From Emiliania huxleyi CCMP1516 (lineage: Eukaryota; Haptophyta; Isochrysidales; Noelaerhabdaceae), in the NCBI RefSeq assembly GCF_000372725.1, contig NW_005197576.1, positions 2,166 to 66,165 on the forward strand: a stretch of DNA of 64,000 bases, in the 5' to 3' direction. Shown one piece after another: positions 1-10,431 of this stretch (the stretch's first letter is position 1; every line of letters begins with the position of its first letter). A program made the position numbers and the translations under genes. The notes beneath the pieces were generated by a model. That model searched no databases. It saw only the letters and a list, made by a program, of their open reading frames with translations, and was not told the DNA's origin.

Positions 1-480
1 ATCTACCTACCCTAACCCTAACCCTAACCCTAACCCTAACCCTAACCCTAACCCTAACCCTGGGCCTAACCCTAACCCTAACCCTAACCCTAACCCTAAC
101 CCTAACCCTAACCCTAACCCTAACCCTAACCCTAACCCTAACCCTAACCCTAACCCTAACCCTAACCCTAACCCTAACCCTAACCCTAACCCTAACCCTA
201 ACCCTAACCCTAACCCTAACCCTAACCCTAACCCTAACCCTAGCCCTAACCCTAACCCTAACCCTAACCCTAACCCTAACCCTAACCCTAACCCTAACCC
301 TAACCCTAACCCTAACCCTAACCCTAACCCTAACCCTAACCCTAACCCTAACCCTAACCCTAACCCTAACCCTAACCCTAACCCTAACCCTAACCCTAAC
401 CCTAACCCTAACCCTAACCCTAACCCTAACCCTAACCCTAACCCTAACCCTATCCCTATCCCTATCCCTATCCCTATCCC
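1..480. repeat. Telomere, CCCTAA repeats with CCCTAT variants
   Basis: Near-perfect CCCTAA hexamer array (TTAGGG on the other strand), so the window starts at a chromosome end with the telomere 5' on this strand. The first ten bases are not telomeric. Single variants occur near 61 (GGGCCTAA) and 241 (TAGCCC). The inner edge, about 450-480, changes to five CCCTAT units, the usual decay pattern of proximal telomere repeats. Confidence 0.98.
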
Positions 481-548
481 TAACCCTAGCTGGGTAGCGC
501 GAGAGCCCTATCCCTAACCCTAGCTGGGTAGCGCGAGAGCCCTATCCC
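481..548. repeat. Two tandem 34-bp subtelomeric units
   Basis: A 34-bp unit (481-514) is repeated exactly at 515-548. Each copy begins with TAACCCTAGC, contains GGGTAGCGCGAGAGC and ends with CCTATCCC, so telomere-like sequence is embedded in the unit. It joins the telomere to unique DNA. Confidence 0.95.
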
Positions 549-902
549 TTGTCCACGGAGCAGGCGAGCGGCGGCACGGCCTTCCACCAGCTGCAGGAGG
601 TGCGCACTTCGCAGTGGAAGCACAGGATGCTCCCCTCGCATACGCAGCTTTGCGCAGCGCAGCGTACGGGCCACGCCACGCAAAGCCGACCCTCAGTCTG
701 CCCGAGAGGCTGTCGGAGGAAGGCCTGGCAAGCGTGTACTCGCCTCCTCCGCGGCCATGTCCTCCGCCCGGGCGAGCGAGGAGCGGGGACACCACCATTT
801 CTGGAATTGTGTGTCCCCGAAGGCGGGGGATTCTTAATTCTTCTTTCGGCTCACCAGCGTGAACCGCAGGCTGGCGCCACTCGCCGCACGCCGCACACGA
901 CG

Positions 903-2396
903 ATGCTCGGCTCTCACCTCTCCTCCGTCTTCTCGCGCACCGCGGAGGACGAGGCCATCGACGAGGACAGCTACCACGAATCTCGGAGGCGCCAGCTGCA
1001 GGCTGCCACGCAGGCCGCTCTCGGAGGCGCCAGCAACTATGCCGCTCGTTTGCGCGCGGAGGAGGAGGAGGAGGAGGAGGAGGAGCGGGACCCGATGGAT
1101 TCCATGGCATCGGCGAGCGCGCGGAGCGCGCGGCACAGGCACGGCAAGTCAAAGAAGGACAAGAAGAAGTCATCCAAGTCGAAAAAGGACAAGAAGGCGT
1201 CGAAGTCCAAGCGGGAGTCCAAGAGGAGTCGCAGCCGCGGGAGCAGCAGCGACAGATCCAGCGCCTCGCCAGCACGCGGGTCGACAAGGCGGAGAGAGGG
1301 CGAGGTACTCGGCGCCGGATGCCCGGCAGCCGCAACCTCGCAACCGCCGCCGCCTCCGCCTCCACCTCCGCCGCCTCCGCCGCCTCCGCCGCCTCCGCCT
1401 CCACCGCCCCACCACCCGCACCCGCACCCGCCGCTACAGTCGCACCCGCACCCACACCCGCCGCCTCCGCCTCCGCCTCCGCCTCCGCCTCCGCTTCCGC
1501 TTCCGCCTCTCCACGGCGCCGGCGCGCGCGTCGACGAGGACGACTACCTCGCGCGCAGCCGGCGGCGCAAGGAGCAGCTGCAGCGGGAGGCGCCGGTGCC
1601 CTACATCCACGGGCCGCGCGAGGACGAGAACCCAATCATCGACTACATCATCAAGACGCACAAGTACACCCGCGCGGGCAGGCTCGCCAAGCCGTCCACC
1701 GCCGCCGGCGCGCCTCTGCGCGGCGTCGCCCGTGCGGACCACGAGAGCCTCGCCTCGGTGCTCGTGTCGACGCAGGCCTTCAACACGCTCGAGGACTCGC
1801 GCCAGCTCTCGGCCGCGCACGAGCGGCTCGCGGCGGTCACCCACGGCGCGCACCTGGCTCCGCCTGTGCTGCTCACCGAGCGGCTCAACCAGGACTACGT
1901 CAAGGACCGGCAGGCGGCGGGGCTGCCCGCCGCGTTTGGGGCGAAGCAGCCCGCCGGACTCGCAGAGGAGCAGGAGGAGTCTGCGGCGGTCGACGTGCCG
2001 GGCGGCGCCGCGGCGCCCTCGCTCTACTCCCGCGCGGGCGAGGGCCTTGTCGCGCCTCGCGCCGACCCGCCGCTCCGCCGGCGGACTGTCGACCGAGAGA
2101 GGCTCGTCTCGAGCTGGAGCCACGACAAGTTTGGCTCGGCGAGCCGCTCGCCGTCGCGCTCGCCGTCGCGCTCTCGCTCCCGCAGCCGCGACGCGGACCG
2201 CGGCCGATCGCGGAGCGGCGATCGCCCAGCGCGCGGCGAGCAGGCGTCTGGGCGCAGCGAGCGGGGCCGCCGCAGCCGCAGCCGCAGCCGCAGCCGCCGC
2301 CGCCGTAGCCGCAGTCCCGACTATGGCGAATACCGGGGGAGCGGTCGGCCGCCGCCCCCTGAGCGCCCCTCGCCGACGTACTCGCCGCTACGGTGA
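903..2396 (+). CDS. Arg/Ser-rich (SR-like) nuclear protein, function unknown
   Basis: Open frame of about 497 residues from the ATG at 903; the frame is open further upstream (from about 549), but that part has the look of 5' UTR. The order is an acidic/Glu-rich N-terminus, a Lys/Ser-rich basic stretch (1140-1230), a Pro/His-rich tract (1340-1510), a more conserved-looking middle with motif NPIIDYIIKTHKYTRAG, and a C-terminal RS domain with repeated SRSRS and RSRSR (2140-2320). Such RS tails are typical of splicing factors and their partners, which is an inference because no RRM or other named domain is visible. It is the first gene after the telomere, about 400 bp in. No intron is needed to read it. 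Confidence 0.65.
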   Translation: MLGSHLSSVFSRTAEDEAIDEDSYHESRRRQLQAATQAALGGASNYAARLRAEEEEEEEEERDPMDSMASASARSARHRHGKSKKDKKKSSKSKKDKKASKSKRESKRSRSRGSSSDRSSASPARGSTRRREGEVLGAGCPAAATSQPPPPPPPPPPPPPPPPPPPPPPHHPHPHPPLQSHPHPHPPPPPPPPPPPPLPLPPLHGAGARVDEDDYLARSRRRKEQLQREAPVPYIHGPREDENPIIDYIIKTHKYTRAGRLAKPSTAAGAPLRGVARADHESLASVLVSTQAFNTLEDSRQLSAAHERLAAVTHGAHLAPPVLLTERLNQDYVKDRQAAGLPAAFGAKQPAGLAEEQEESAAVDVPGGAAAPSLYSRAGEGLVAPRADPPLRRRTVDRERLVSSWSHDKFGSASRSPSRSPSRSRSRSRDADRGRSRSGDRPARGEQASGRSERGRRSRSRSRSRRRRSRSPDYGEYRGSGRPPPPERPSPTYSPLR

Positions 2397-2689
2397 CAAC
2401 AGAAATGTGGTTGGACCTTTATTTGTATGTTGACCTCGCTTTGCCTGTGCTATCTCCGTCCGCGCGTGCCTCTTCCCTTTGTTGGTCGATTGTCCTATAA
2501 GTAAAAGGACGCAACCGCGAGGGAAGAATATTCTCCGACGGTTCCGACATGTCCGACGGGCAGATCGGGCTCGAGTTTCGTTGTGCGAGGGAGTTTTCTT
2601 GTGAAATTCTTGTCTTAATCACTGTGAAGCTGAGCTTCTAGGGGACGCGCGCTCTCGGTCACACGAAGTTGAGGCGGCCGTCGGTTGGT

Positions 2690-4363
2690 ATGGCTTCTCC
2701 ATCCCCGCCGCCGCAGCGAGACTCATGCCGGCCGAAGCAGCCGCCGGGCGAGGTTTTGCTGCTCGAGCGGCCGTACCTCGAGGTGGAGATACCTCGGTAC
2801 GAGCATGCGTTTGTTGCGCTCATTGCGCCGGGTCTCGCCGGCACTGAGCGGAGTGCAGTCTACAACCTCCTCTGGTCCAGCGCGAAGCGGTTTGCAGAAA
2901 CGCGCCCCAATCTCGACATTCTCTTTGCGGAGGCTGTCGTCGAAGCCCATGCGCACGACAGGGTGCCAATCGAGGAGGCTGGCGGTGCGATGTGCCTCTT
3001 CATTTCTCGTGCCCACCGCAACCCGCGAATCGCCCAGGCAGCATGCCGGCGTCGCGGAGCATGGTCCAGCCCTGATGGCATGTACAGGTGGGTCGAAGCG
3101 GCGCTCGTGGAACAGAAAACACACCCTTCCAAGTTCCCTCTCTCGCCAGCAGGACCTTCCCTGACTCGCGCCGTCGAGGTGTCTGGCTTTGAGGAGGGGC
3201 TGCAGAGCTTTGTTCGGCGCACCCGGGGGCCATCGTTCCGCGCCTTCAACCCTTCTGTCCACACTGATGCGGGGAACACCGCTGCGTGGGTGGCGTTCCG
3301 CGTATCAAACAACACGCGCTGCTCCGGGACCGACATCTGGAAGTACAAGGGGCTCGACGAGATGCTGCTCTCCGACGTGGCGACCTGCGAGCTCGGCTCG
3401 GACCTGCGGCCAGCGCCAGGGTCGTGCCGTTACCTGGAAGTGAGCTTCGAGGCCCTCGCGGCGCAAAGTGTGCACGAAGGCGGACCTTGGACCGCGGCGG
3501 CGGGATTCATCCGAGGCTTTGAGGACCCGCGCCTCTTCCGCCTCAACGGGCAGCTCGCGCTCCTGTTCACGGTGACGGTCCACGTGTGGCGCGTCGGGGC
3601 TCCGGGCTGCCGTGTTGCCGTCGCCCTTCTCGACGACGAGCGGCACCATGCGACGTCAGCGGTCCTGCTGTCTGTGGATCCGAGGGCCGACAAGGCCTAC
3701 AGGGCCTACTCGGCCGCGCGCTTTGAGAAGAACTGGGTGCCTCTGGTGGTTGGCGAGGCGCCGAGCCAGACGCTGCTAGTGGCCTACTCTCTCAAGCCGC
3801 TAATTGTCCTCCGGCCATCGCTGCGCGACGGCTCGTGCGCCCGGGTCATCCTCTCCCTTTCGCAGAACGGGGCCGTCGCCCTCACCGAGGCGCCGCTGCT
3901 CGAATCGGCGGCATTCGCATTTGGCGAGGAATCCGGGAGTGGCCACGACGAGCTTCGCGGAGGCTCGCCGTTTGTGCGAGTCGCGGACGGTCGGTGGCTG
4001 GCGCTGGCACACGTGCGGCACGAGCTCTACACAGGCCCGCTCTACACCCACAACCTCGTCGAGCTGCAGCCCTCGGGGCAAAACTTGGAAGCCCACGTCG
4101 CCTCGCCCTTCCGCCTACCGTCATCAAACACCACCGAGGCGAGGAAGCAGGCGATTCAGATGGTGATGGGGCTCGCGGTGCGCTCCGAGCCGGCCGGCGA
4201 CGGCTCGACGACGCTCCTCGTCTCGTACGGCGTCGGAGATTGCAGCGCCCACCTCGCCGTCGTCCCGCTCGAGCACGCGCGCAGTCCGCCCAAACACGAG
4301 CATGCCGCCGGTCCGAGACGGCGCGTGACCATGCCGCTGGGAGGGGCGCCCGCGTTGTTGTGA
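2690..4363 (+). CDS. GH130-like five-bladed beta-propeller glycan enzyme
   Basis: Intronless protein of 557 residues from the ATG at 2690. The second half carries the spaced motifs of the GH130/GT108-type beta-propeller superfamily: FEDPRLF (about 3520), KNWVPL (about 3730), GGSPFV (about 3960) and a late GVGDCSAHLA. In that superfamily the EDPR acidic residue and the KNW and GG-P loops line the active site, and members are mannoside phosphorylases, mannosyltransferases or related glycan enzymes. The direction of the reaction and the substrate cannot be told from sequence. The N-terminal 150 residues are not recognised. No signal peptide or membrane segment is evident. Beta-propeller fold membership is fairly sure, the exact activity is not. 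Confidence 0.7.
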   Translation: MASPSPPPQRDSCRPKQPPGEVLLLERPYLEVEIPRYEHAFVALIAPGLAGTERSAVYNLLWSSAKRFAETRPNLDILFAEAVVEAHAHDRVPIEEAGGAMCLFISRAHRNPRIAQAACRRRGAWSSPDGMYRWVEAALVEQKTHPSKFPLSPAGPSLTRAVEVSGFEEGLQSFVRRTRGPSFRAFNPSVHTDAGNTAAWVAFRVSNNTRCSGTDIWKYKGLDEMLLSDVATCELGSDLRPAPGSCRYLEVSFEALAAQSVHEGGPWTAAAGFIRGFEDPRLFRLNGQLALLFTVTVHVWRVGAPGCRVAVALLDDERHHATSAVLLSVDPRADKAYRAYSAARFEKNWVPLVVGEAPSQTLLVAYSLKPLIVLRPSLRDGSCARVILSLSQNGAVALTEAPLLESAAFAFGEESGSGHDELRGGSPFVRVADGRWLALAHVRHELYTGPLYTHNLVELQPSGQNLEAHVASPFRLPSSNTTEARKQAIQMVMGLAVRSEPAGDGSTTLLVSYGVGDCSAHLAVVPLEHARSPPKHEHAAGPRRRVTMPLGGAPALL

Positions 4364-4734
4364 CACACACGCGGGTACGCAGAACACACACGATTCGGCG
4401 TGTGCGCGCTTCCCCCGTAGTACGGAGCTAAAGTGTCTAGAAAATTATCGAAGCGGGACGGTTATGACCGCGCAAGACATAAGGGTGGCTAAGGGCTCTG
4501 CCCGCAAGGCGCCCGCGTCGCAGACGCGGTACCATTGGCAACTACATGACATACCCCCACACGAAAAAAATATAATTAAAATTCGTGCATATCGTGGGAT
4601 TTTCGTTCGGCGACGCAAACTTCTCGTCCGGCGGTCAACACGGCGCCCGGGCATGCAGAAAGGATGCGTCCCTAATCCGTCCATTTGGGGGGACGACCGA
4701 CGGCTTTTTGCGCCACTCCCCTCTCTCATCGAGC
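4364..4734. other. Intergenic, no gene seen
   Basis: Spacer between two plus-strand genes. It contains an AT-rich patch near 4563-4582 that could be part of a promoter for the next gene. Nothing else is recognisable. Confidence 0.5.
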
Positions 4735-7026
4735 ATGAGCGGGGAGCCGGTGATGGTCGACAATACTGGCCGTACGTGGCCGCGCATCACCAAGGACAAC
4801 GCTGCGCAGCACCCGTACCCCAGCCTGCGCCACTGCAAAGAGCGAGGGCCCGGCACGGCGCCCTACTGCTGGTACCTGCAGATTTCCGGCGAGCCGACCT
4901 GGGACCAGGAGTATACGTCATTCAATAAAATGAAGAAAAAGTGGGACGGCTGGACAGGCGGGAATGAACGACGTGCGCAGGCCCGGCGCGAGAGCGCGCA
5001 GCAGCAGGAGACGGATCGCCAAGGCCACCGTGACAGCTATCGTGATGCAGCTGCTGCTAGTCGTGCTGCCACCAACGCGGCTTCCACGGCGCTGTTGCCC
5101 CACGAAGAGGCGCAGGCTTCGATCCTCGAGTCACGCGCAGGCGCAATGGCGGCAACCCTGTTGGGAGCAGTGGGCGCCGATGGGCTCGTTCCCTTTAAGC
5201 CGATGGTGTTGGGCTTTGAGCGGCGCCGACATGAGCAGCTGCAGATGTGCCCGCAACTCTGGGGGGTGGCGTATAAATTGGCGGGGGAGGACGGTGCACG
5301 TATGATTGTTGACAGCCCTGAATGGTTGCACAATTTCCAGTGCCACGGCCCGCACTGCGAGCAGCCAATTTTCGAGCCTCACACGAGCCCATCGGATTGC
5401 CGGCTCATGCACTTGTGCGACGGACGTGGCGAGGCAGATGCAAGGGACGCAGCAGCTCTGCCTTCATTGCCGCGTTTGCCACCCATCAGCCTACCTGTGC
5501 CACATCTCGAAGACGTCAAGAGCCGCTTTGAGTCAGGAAGATCCAGCGGGATCATGTACGACGCAGAGGCGGAGGCGGCACGCCAGGATTGGGACGGCGA
5601 GCATGGCAAAGCAGAGCCCTTCTATGCTGTGTGGAACGGCCCCAAGCTTGACTGGCCAGCGTACCTCAAAGCTGAAGTCTTCGAGGGCGACCCGTCAAGG
5701 TGGCTAGAGATTCAGGTGCAGTTGTTAGCAGAGGATGATGCAAGCGGACTCTCTCGAGAATGGAACTGGCTTCGCTCGCGGTGGGATGACACAAAGGCAT
5801 TGACCTGCGATCAAACTCTCGAACCCAATTCAATCTTTGCAGATTGGCGGCTAGAGGGTATGGGTGGACGAGGGAGTGAGGGGCTACTTCCTCCGTGGTT
5901 GCTGATTCGGCGCGTGCTCGCCATCATGGAGTCACGGTTGCAAATGCACGGGCGCCGGCTGTGGTGGCGTTCCGTCTTCTACGCCCCACCTGGCTTTGCA
6001 AAGGAGTCTGACTCGCGACACGCCGAGTGCAATCTGGCCCTCATTTCCCACATGCAGCTGGCAGGCCTCGGCGAGCGGCGATTCGACATAGAGCGGGCAC
6101 AGTACCTCGGCAACGAGCTCAACCTCGTCGGTGGCATGCCCCTCGAGCGACAGCGTGCCAACTGGCATGGCTGGAACGGCCGATGGGGTGAGGCATTCTT
6201 TTCGACGGGTGGATCAAGTTCGAACTTCTGGAACAATTATCTTTTCAACAGCCGCCACAGCATCGAAACGCCGTGGTGGTGCCCGCAGCGAAACCAGTGG
6301 ATTGGGCACCGGCCCCTGGGCGGCTGCGACACGTGTGTGCTACCACCAAACTTTGCGTTGCCGTACCTCTGCACGAATGACGGGCGGACCAAACACCACA
6401 TTCTCAAGGCGCTCGTCGACCTCAACCAGCGGCAAGGCGCACTGTGCAAGCACCACTACCATCCCGAGATGGCTATCCTCGAGCACCTCACCTATGATAA
6501 CTACGTCCACGATTGCTGCCGTCGGGCCGCAGAGGGGCCGCCATCGAAGTGGAGGGACGCCGAGCGATCCCTGCAGGAAGAGATGGCGCGGCGGAACCCT
6601 CTGCGGCCCTCCACTTCCTGGCAACCTAGGTATGGCCCCACCCGCTGCTGCGGGCTTGAGATGCGCTCTGCTACCACCGACCAGCCCTCCTGGGCCTTTG
6701 CTGCGCCGGGATACTGCTGTGATCATTGGCAGCTCGGGCGCGCAACCATGACCGTACTTGGCTTTCGACCAGTGCCAGGCGGCGAGACGGAGCAAGGGAT
6801 TACATACGCAAAGTGGATGCAATGCTCTGGAGAACGCTCTTCTCGTCAACATGCCAGTGAGCGCATCTCTGAGCTGCATCAGCACGTGATCTTGCCGAGC
6901 TTCGATCCGAACGGAGAGTCACGAGTGGACCGCATCGCGCGAGCCGTGCTCAACGCGCCAGTACCAGCTGTGGTGCCTACCGTGGCCGCTCATTCCTCTC
7001 TACAGTGCATGGAGTGTGAGGAGTGA
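4735..7026 (+). CDS. Large Trp/Cys/His-rich orphan protein
   Basis: Uninterrupted frame giving 763 residues from the ATG at 4735. The protein is not recognised. It is rich in Trp, Cys and His, with many pairs that could bind metal (for example CHGPHCEQP near 5343, CDTC near 6328, HDCCRR near 6510, RCCG near 6643, YCCDHW near 6713). The N-terminal fifth is a basic, Gln/Ala-rich probable coiled coil. No membrane segment or signal peptide is seen. Base composition is visibly less GC-extreme than that of its neighbours, and the gene has no introns, which may mean a different origin from the spliced genes around it (transferred or retrocopied). Confidence 0.75.
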   Translation: MSGEPVMVDNTGRTWPRITKDNAAQHPYPSLRHCKERGPGTAPYCWYLQISGEPTWDQEYTSFNKMKKKWDGWTGGNERRAQARRESAQQQETDRQGHRDSYRDAAAASRAATNAASTALLPHEEAQASILESRAGAMAATLLGAVGADGLVPFKPMVLGFERRRHEQLQMCPQLWGVAYKLAGEDGARMIVDSPEWLHNFQCHGPHCEQPIFEPHTSPSDCRLMHLCDGRGEADARDAAALPSLPRLPPISLPVPHLEDVKSRFESGRSSGIMYDAEAEAARQDWDGEHGKAEPFYAVWNGPKLDWPAYLKAEVFEGDPSRWLEIQVQLLAEDDASGLSREWNWLRSRWDDTKALTCDQTLEPNSIFADWRLEGMGGRGSEGLLPPWLLIRRVLAIMESRLQMHGRRLWWRSVFYAPPGFAKESDSRHAECNLALISHMQLAGLGERRFDIERAQYLGNELNLVGGMPLERQRANWHGWNGRWGEAFFSTGGSSSNFWNNYLFNSRHSIETPWWCPQRNQWIGHRPLGGCDTCVLPPNFALPYLCTNDGRTKHHILKALVDLNQRQGALCKHHYHPEMAILEHLTYDNYVHDCCRRAAEGPPSKWRDAERSLQEEMARRNPLRPSTSWQPRYGPTRCCGLEMRSATTDQPSWAFAAPGYCCDHWQLGRATMTVLGFRPVPGGETEQGITYAKWMQCSGERSSRQHASERISELHQHVILPSFDPNGESRVDRIARAVLNAPVPAVVPTVAAHSSLQCMECEE

Positions 7027-7411
7027 GGATTGGTGTCCCATTAACATTATGACTTACTTACCTCTTGTGACTAGTGAGTGCTTCTTTTCGGCGCCGCCGC
7101 GCCGCCCGCCCGCGCGCCACCCCTTTTGCGCAGCAACACCTTAAACTTCATGGCCCTCCAAATTCGGGTCGGAGCGTAGCGGAGTGGGACCCGAGTTTGA
7201 AAAAGGCGACGGACGCTTGCGTGTCCTAGCCTCCAAAAACGCCTCCCCGGCGCAGAGGGGCCCCCGGAGGGACGCTCAACCGCCCCACGCCACGCCGCTT
7301 GCGGCGGTCCTCTTCCCTGCTCGCGGGCGCCAGAAATATTTTTTTCCGCGGCCCTTGCCCTTGCGGCCCTGCCTGCGTGCTTGAGCTGCCACGCCCACTC
7401 CACACGCCACA
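7027..7411. other. Intergenic / 5' UTR region
   Basis: Spacer before the Sel1-repeat gene. It holds a GC-rich block and a short A/T block (about 7334-7346). No reading frame with protein character was found. Confidence 0.5.
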
Positions 7412-8887
7412 ATGCTGCTCCTATTGCTCTCGTCGCCCAGCTGTTCGACTTCGCAAGCACTCACGCTGCGGCGGCTGTCTCACGCCGTGACGGAAGCCTG
7501 CGGATCCATCGCGCTAGATCGGGATGGCTGGCTCGAGCCGGAGGCGGTGGCGGCGGCAGCGGCGTGGGCCATCGGCGAACTGAGGTCGGAGGGCGGGTCG
7601 CAGCAGCCCGAGACATCGCTACCTCCTTTGAAGCCGCAGGGCGAGTTCCGGTTCGCTCCAGCGTCCACCGCGGCCACGATGCGGCTTGCGACAGAGGAGC
7701 GATACAGCGCGGTGGCAGACGCAGCGCACGGCGGCGACGGCACGGCGCAGCACACCCTCGGCCTATTGCACTACTCCGGCGTCGGAGGTGCGCAGAGGGA
7801 CGAGCGTGAGTCCGCCTACTGGCACGCTGCAGCCGCCGTCGCGGGCAACGTCGAGGCTCGCCTCCCTCTAGCCCTTTGCCGCAGCCCTGTGTGCCCGCGC
7901 GCAACTTCACCGGCCACGTCGCGCAGGCGCTCGCCACGCTGGGCGGCTGCGTGCGGCGAGGCGTCGGAGCCGAGCTCGACGAGGCGGCCGGCCTCGACAT
8001 CATCACTGCATGTGCGGCAGCTGGCTCGCCCGTCGGACTGGTCAAGCTGGGCGTCTGCCACGAGGACGGCGCTGCTCGTCGTAGATTGCTCACAGACCGC
8101 CCAGCCTGCTCAGCCAGCGGAGACCCTCGTCTCCCTCTCTCGACGGCTCCTCCCGTCGGCAGCACTCTCCTCCTCCTTCCATCGCAGGCGATCTGCCCCG
8201 CAAGCCCGCTGATGCGCAGCGAGCAGCCGCCCTCTTCGAGTCCGCAGCTTCGGTGTGGGTCGGAGGCGAGCCACCGAGCGAGAGCGAGTCGGAGAGCGAG
8301 GCGTCTCCTCCGCCGCGCCGCAGATCGGCACTCGCCCTCTTCCAGCACGGCTTTGCTCAGGCTCGCCTCGGCAGCCGTCGCACTTCCCCGCGGTGAGCCT
8401 GGCTGGTGAGCCCGGCTCGCCTCTGTGCAGGTTTACGGCATCGGCACGCGGCGGGACGTCGAGGCGGGCGCTGCGGCGTGGCTCTCTGCGGCGAAGCTGG
8501 CCCCGGACGACGGTGCGGAGGAGGCAGCGTGGGGCCTCTACTCCGAGCAGGACGCCAGCCCAGCCGTGCAGCCGCGAGGCCGGGGCTGTAGGAGAGCTCT
8601 TCACCCGTCCCCGCCCCTCCGAGCAGGGAAGCCTCTCGCCGGCGCTGCGCCGGCGCGTCCACCCCGACCGCTGCTTGCGCCTCTCCGCCGCCCTCGAATA
8701 CGCTCCTGCTGTCGCTGAGCTTGCGCGCCGCGGCGAGCGGACGGGTCAGCGCGACGAGGCCGCGGAGGGGGAGCGGCGGCGCAAGCGCTTCACGCGGCAG
8801 GAGCTCAGCAAGGCCCGCTCGTGGACCGGTCGCGACGAGAGGGCGGAGGCTTATCTCGAGCAGCTGTTGGGTGGGGGCGGCTTGTGA
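7412..8887 (+). CDS. Sel1-repeat protein, about five exons
   Basis: The start at 7412 begins a hydrophobic leader (MLLLLLSSPS), consistent with a secretory or organelle-targeting signal. Sel1-type solenoid repeats appear in different frames and must be joined by splicing: first HTLGLLHYSGVGG (about 7750-7850), then ALATLGGCVRRGVGAELDEA (about 7925-8075), then RAAALFESAASVWVGG and QHGFAQARLGS (about 8190-8372), then VYGIGTRRDVEAGAAAWLSA (8431-8560), and a basic C-terminal tail ending at 8887. A clear acceptor TGTGCAG precedes 8431. Sel1 repeats scaffold protein complexes, for example in ER-associated degradation and signalling. The partner is unknown. Exon limits are approximate, and some donors are not canonical. 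Confidence 0.7.
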
Positions 8888-9102
8888 AGCAGCTCAGCCG
8901 GTCGACTCTCGTTGATGCGGTAAGTCCTGTGTCGCGGTGTTTACTATATCTGTATCTCGGCGAGCGTCTCATGAGCGAGGAGAAAGCCTCTAGAGAGTCG
9001 ACCGAGAGACCTCCAGTGTCCAGAGAACTGCGAAACTGGGGGCGTCTCCCACCAACCAGAGGGACTTGCGGAGTCGAGAGATAATATATTAAAAGAACAT
9101 AC

Positions 9103-9105
<3 letters not shown>

Positions 9106-9182
<77 letters not shown>
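9106..9182. repeat. (AC)n microsatellite
   Basis: About 38 perfect AC dinucleotides just downstream of the Sel1-repeat gene and beyond the 3' end of the convergent methyltransferase gene. Confidence 0.98.
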
Positions 9183-9183
<1 letters not shown>

Positions 9184-9310
9184 GACAGACTACACACTCG
9201 ATAACAATGTTTTAATTAAGTAGCCTACTTTATTGTGGTTTGCACCGCTCTGCGCCTCCGTGGCCTGCTCGCACCGGTTCGTTGGTTTGGGAGGCCTGCG
9301 ATCAAGGACG

Positions 9311-10431
9311 TCACGTCGTCGCGCTCCGGCGGAAGCGCTGCATGTCGCTCTGCAGTGTCGGCCCCGCCGCACCGCCGCTCGAGAGGGGCGCGAGCTGCGC
9401 CCAGCCGAGGTAGTTGACATCGAGCGAGGAGACCTCGACGAAGTGCGAGAGCGGCGGGGGGGGCAGCTTGCCGCTCGGGAGGGCCCGCGCGGCGGAGCGG
9501 AGCAGCTTGCGCGGGTCGAGCTCGACGGTGGGCGCCATGCCTCGGAACTGCGCCGTGTCGACGAGGAAGCCGTTCGCCTGCGTGGGCCAGCACAGGCGGC
9601 GAGGCCGGGTGAGCCGGTGCGGGGCGCGGCGGGGTGCGGTGGGGAGGGGCGGTCCTGCAGCAGGAAGGCCGCCTCGTGTGGCTTGAGGAAGAGCCGCCAG
9701 TCGTGCACCCGCGGCGGCACGAGCTGCAGCACCTCCTCCGCCAGCACGATCGCCGCGAGGTACGACTTGTACGTCCGGTTGATCGTGTCAAAGACCAGGA
9801 CGCCGCCCGGCTTGAGCACACGCCGCACCTCGGCCACCGCGGCCGGCAAATCGAGCAGGTGCTCCATCACGTCCGCCATCAGCACGCCGTCGAAGGAGTC
9901 GTCCGGGAAGGCCGACAGGTCGTAGGCGTCGCCCGCCGCAAACACGGTTCGGTCGGCGAGCCCTCGCGCGCGCGCGTGGGCGCGAGCCTCGTCGAGCGCG
10001 CGCGCGGCCGGGTCGATCCCGGTCATCTGGTAGCCGAGCGAAGCGAGCGCGACAGTTGCGATGCCGCCGCCACACCCGACCTCGAGGTAGGCGCCAGGCC
10101 GCCCAGGCGGCAGCCCGAGCTGCTGTCGCCAGACGCGGTCAAAGTAGGGGATGCGCGCCGTGTTGAGGAGCTGCAGGGTGGCGAGCTGGTCGGTCGGGTC
10201 GTCCGAGTGCCAGCTCGAGCCGACTGTATCGTCGTCGTAGACGTCGTTGTCGATGCTCGAGCTGCCCGCTGCGATCGGTTCGATTCGGCTCGGAAACTCG
10301 AGCGGCGGCACGAGCTCGGGGAGCCGCTTCCCGACGGCAGTGATGGCGCCGCGCGCAGCCCGCACGCCGCCTCCGAGCACGGCGGCGGAGCCAACTCGAG
10401 CGGCGACCGCCTTGGCGAAGCGCGTCGCCAT
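9311..10431 (-). CDS. UbiG/COQ3-type ubiquinone O-methyltransferase
   Basis: SAM-dependent class I methyltransferase. From the ATG at 10431 there is a short targeting-like leader, then the family-typical segment SSWHSDDPTDQLATLQLLN, the SAM motif YLEVGCGGGIATVALASLG (about 10090), the acidic motif II TGIDPAA, and VMEHLLDLPAAVAEVRRVLK. These match UbiG/COQ3, which methylate both hydroxyl positions in ubiquinone synthesis on the inner mitochondrial membrane. The C-terminal part (NGFLVDTAQFRGM ... VNYLGWAQL, 9583-9311) is in another frame, so an intron of roughly 70 nt lies at about 9585-9653. Its acceptor is CGCAG, and the only in-phase donor seems to be GA. A tRNA- or sterol-type methyltransferase is less likely given the C-terminal match. 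Confidence 0.75.

Noticed and set aside
859..2433. Long Arg-rich frame overlapping the SR-rich gene
   Set aside because: Composition is simply the shifted reading of the proline and RS codons; the frame starting at 903 has the clear RS domain.
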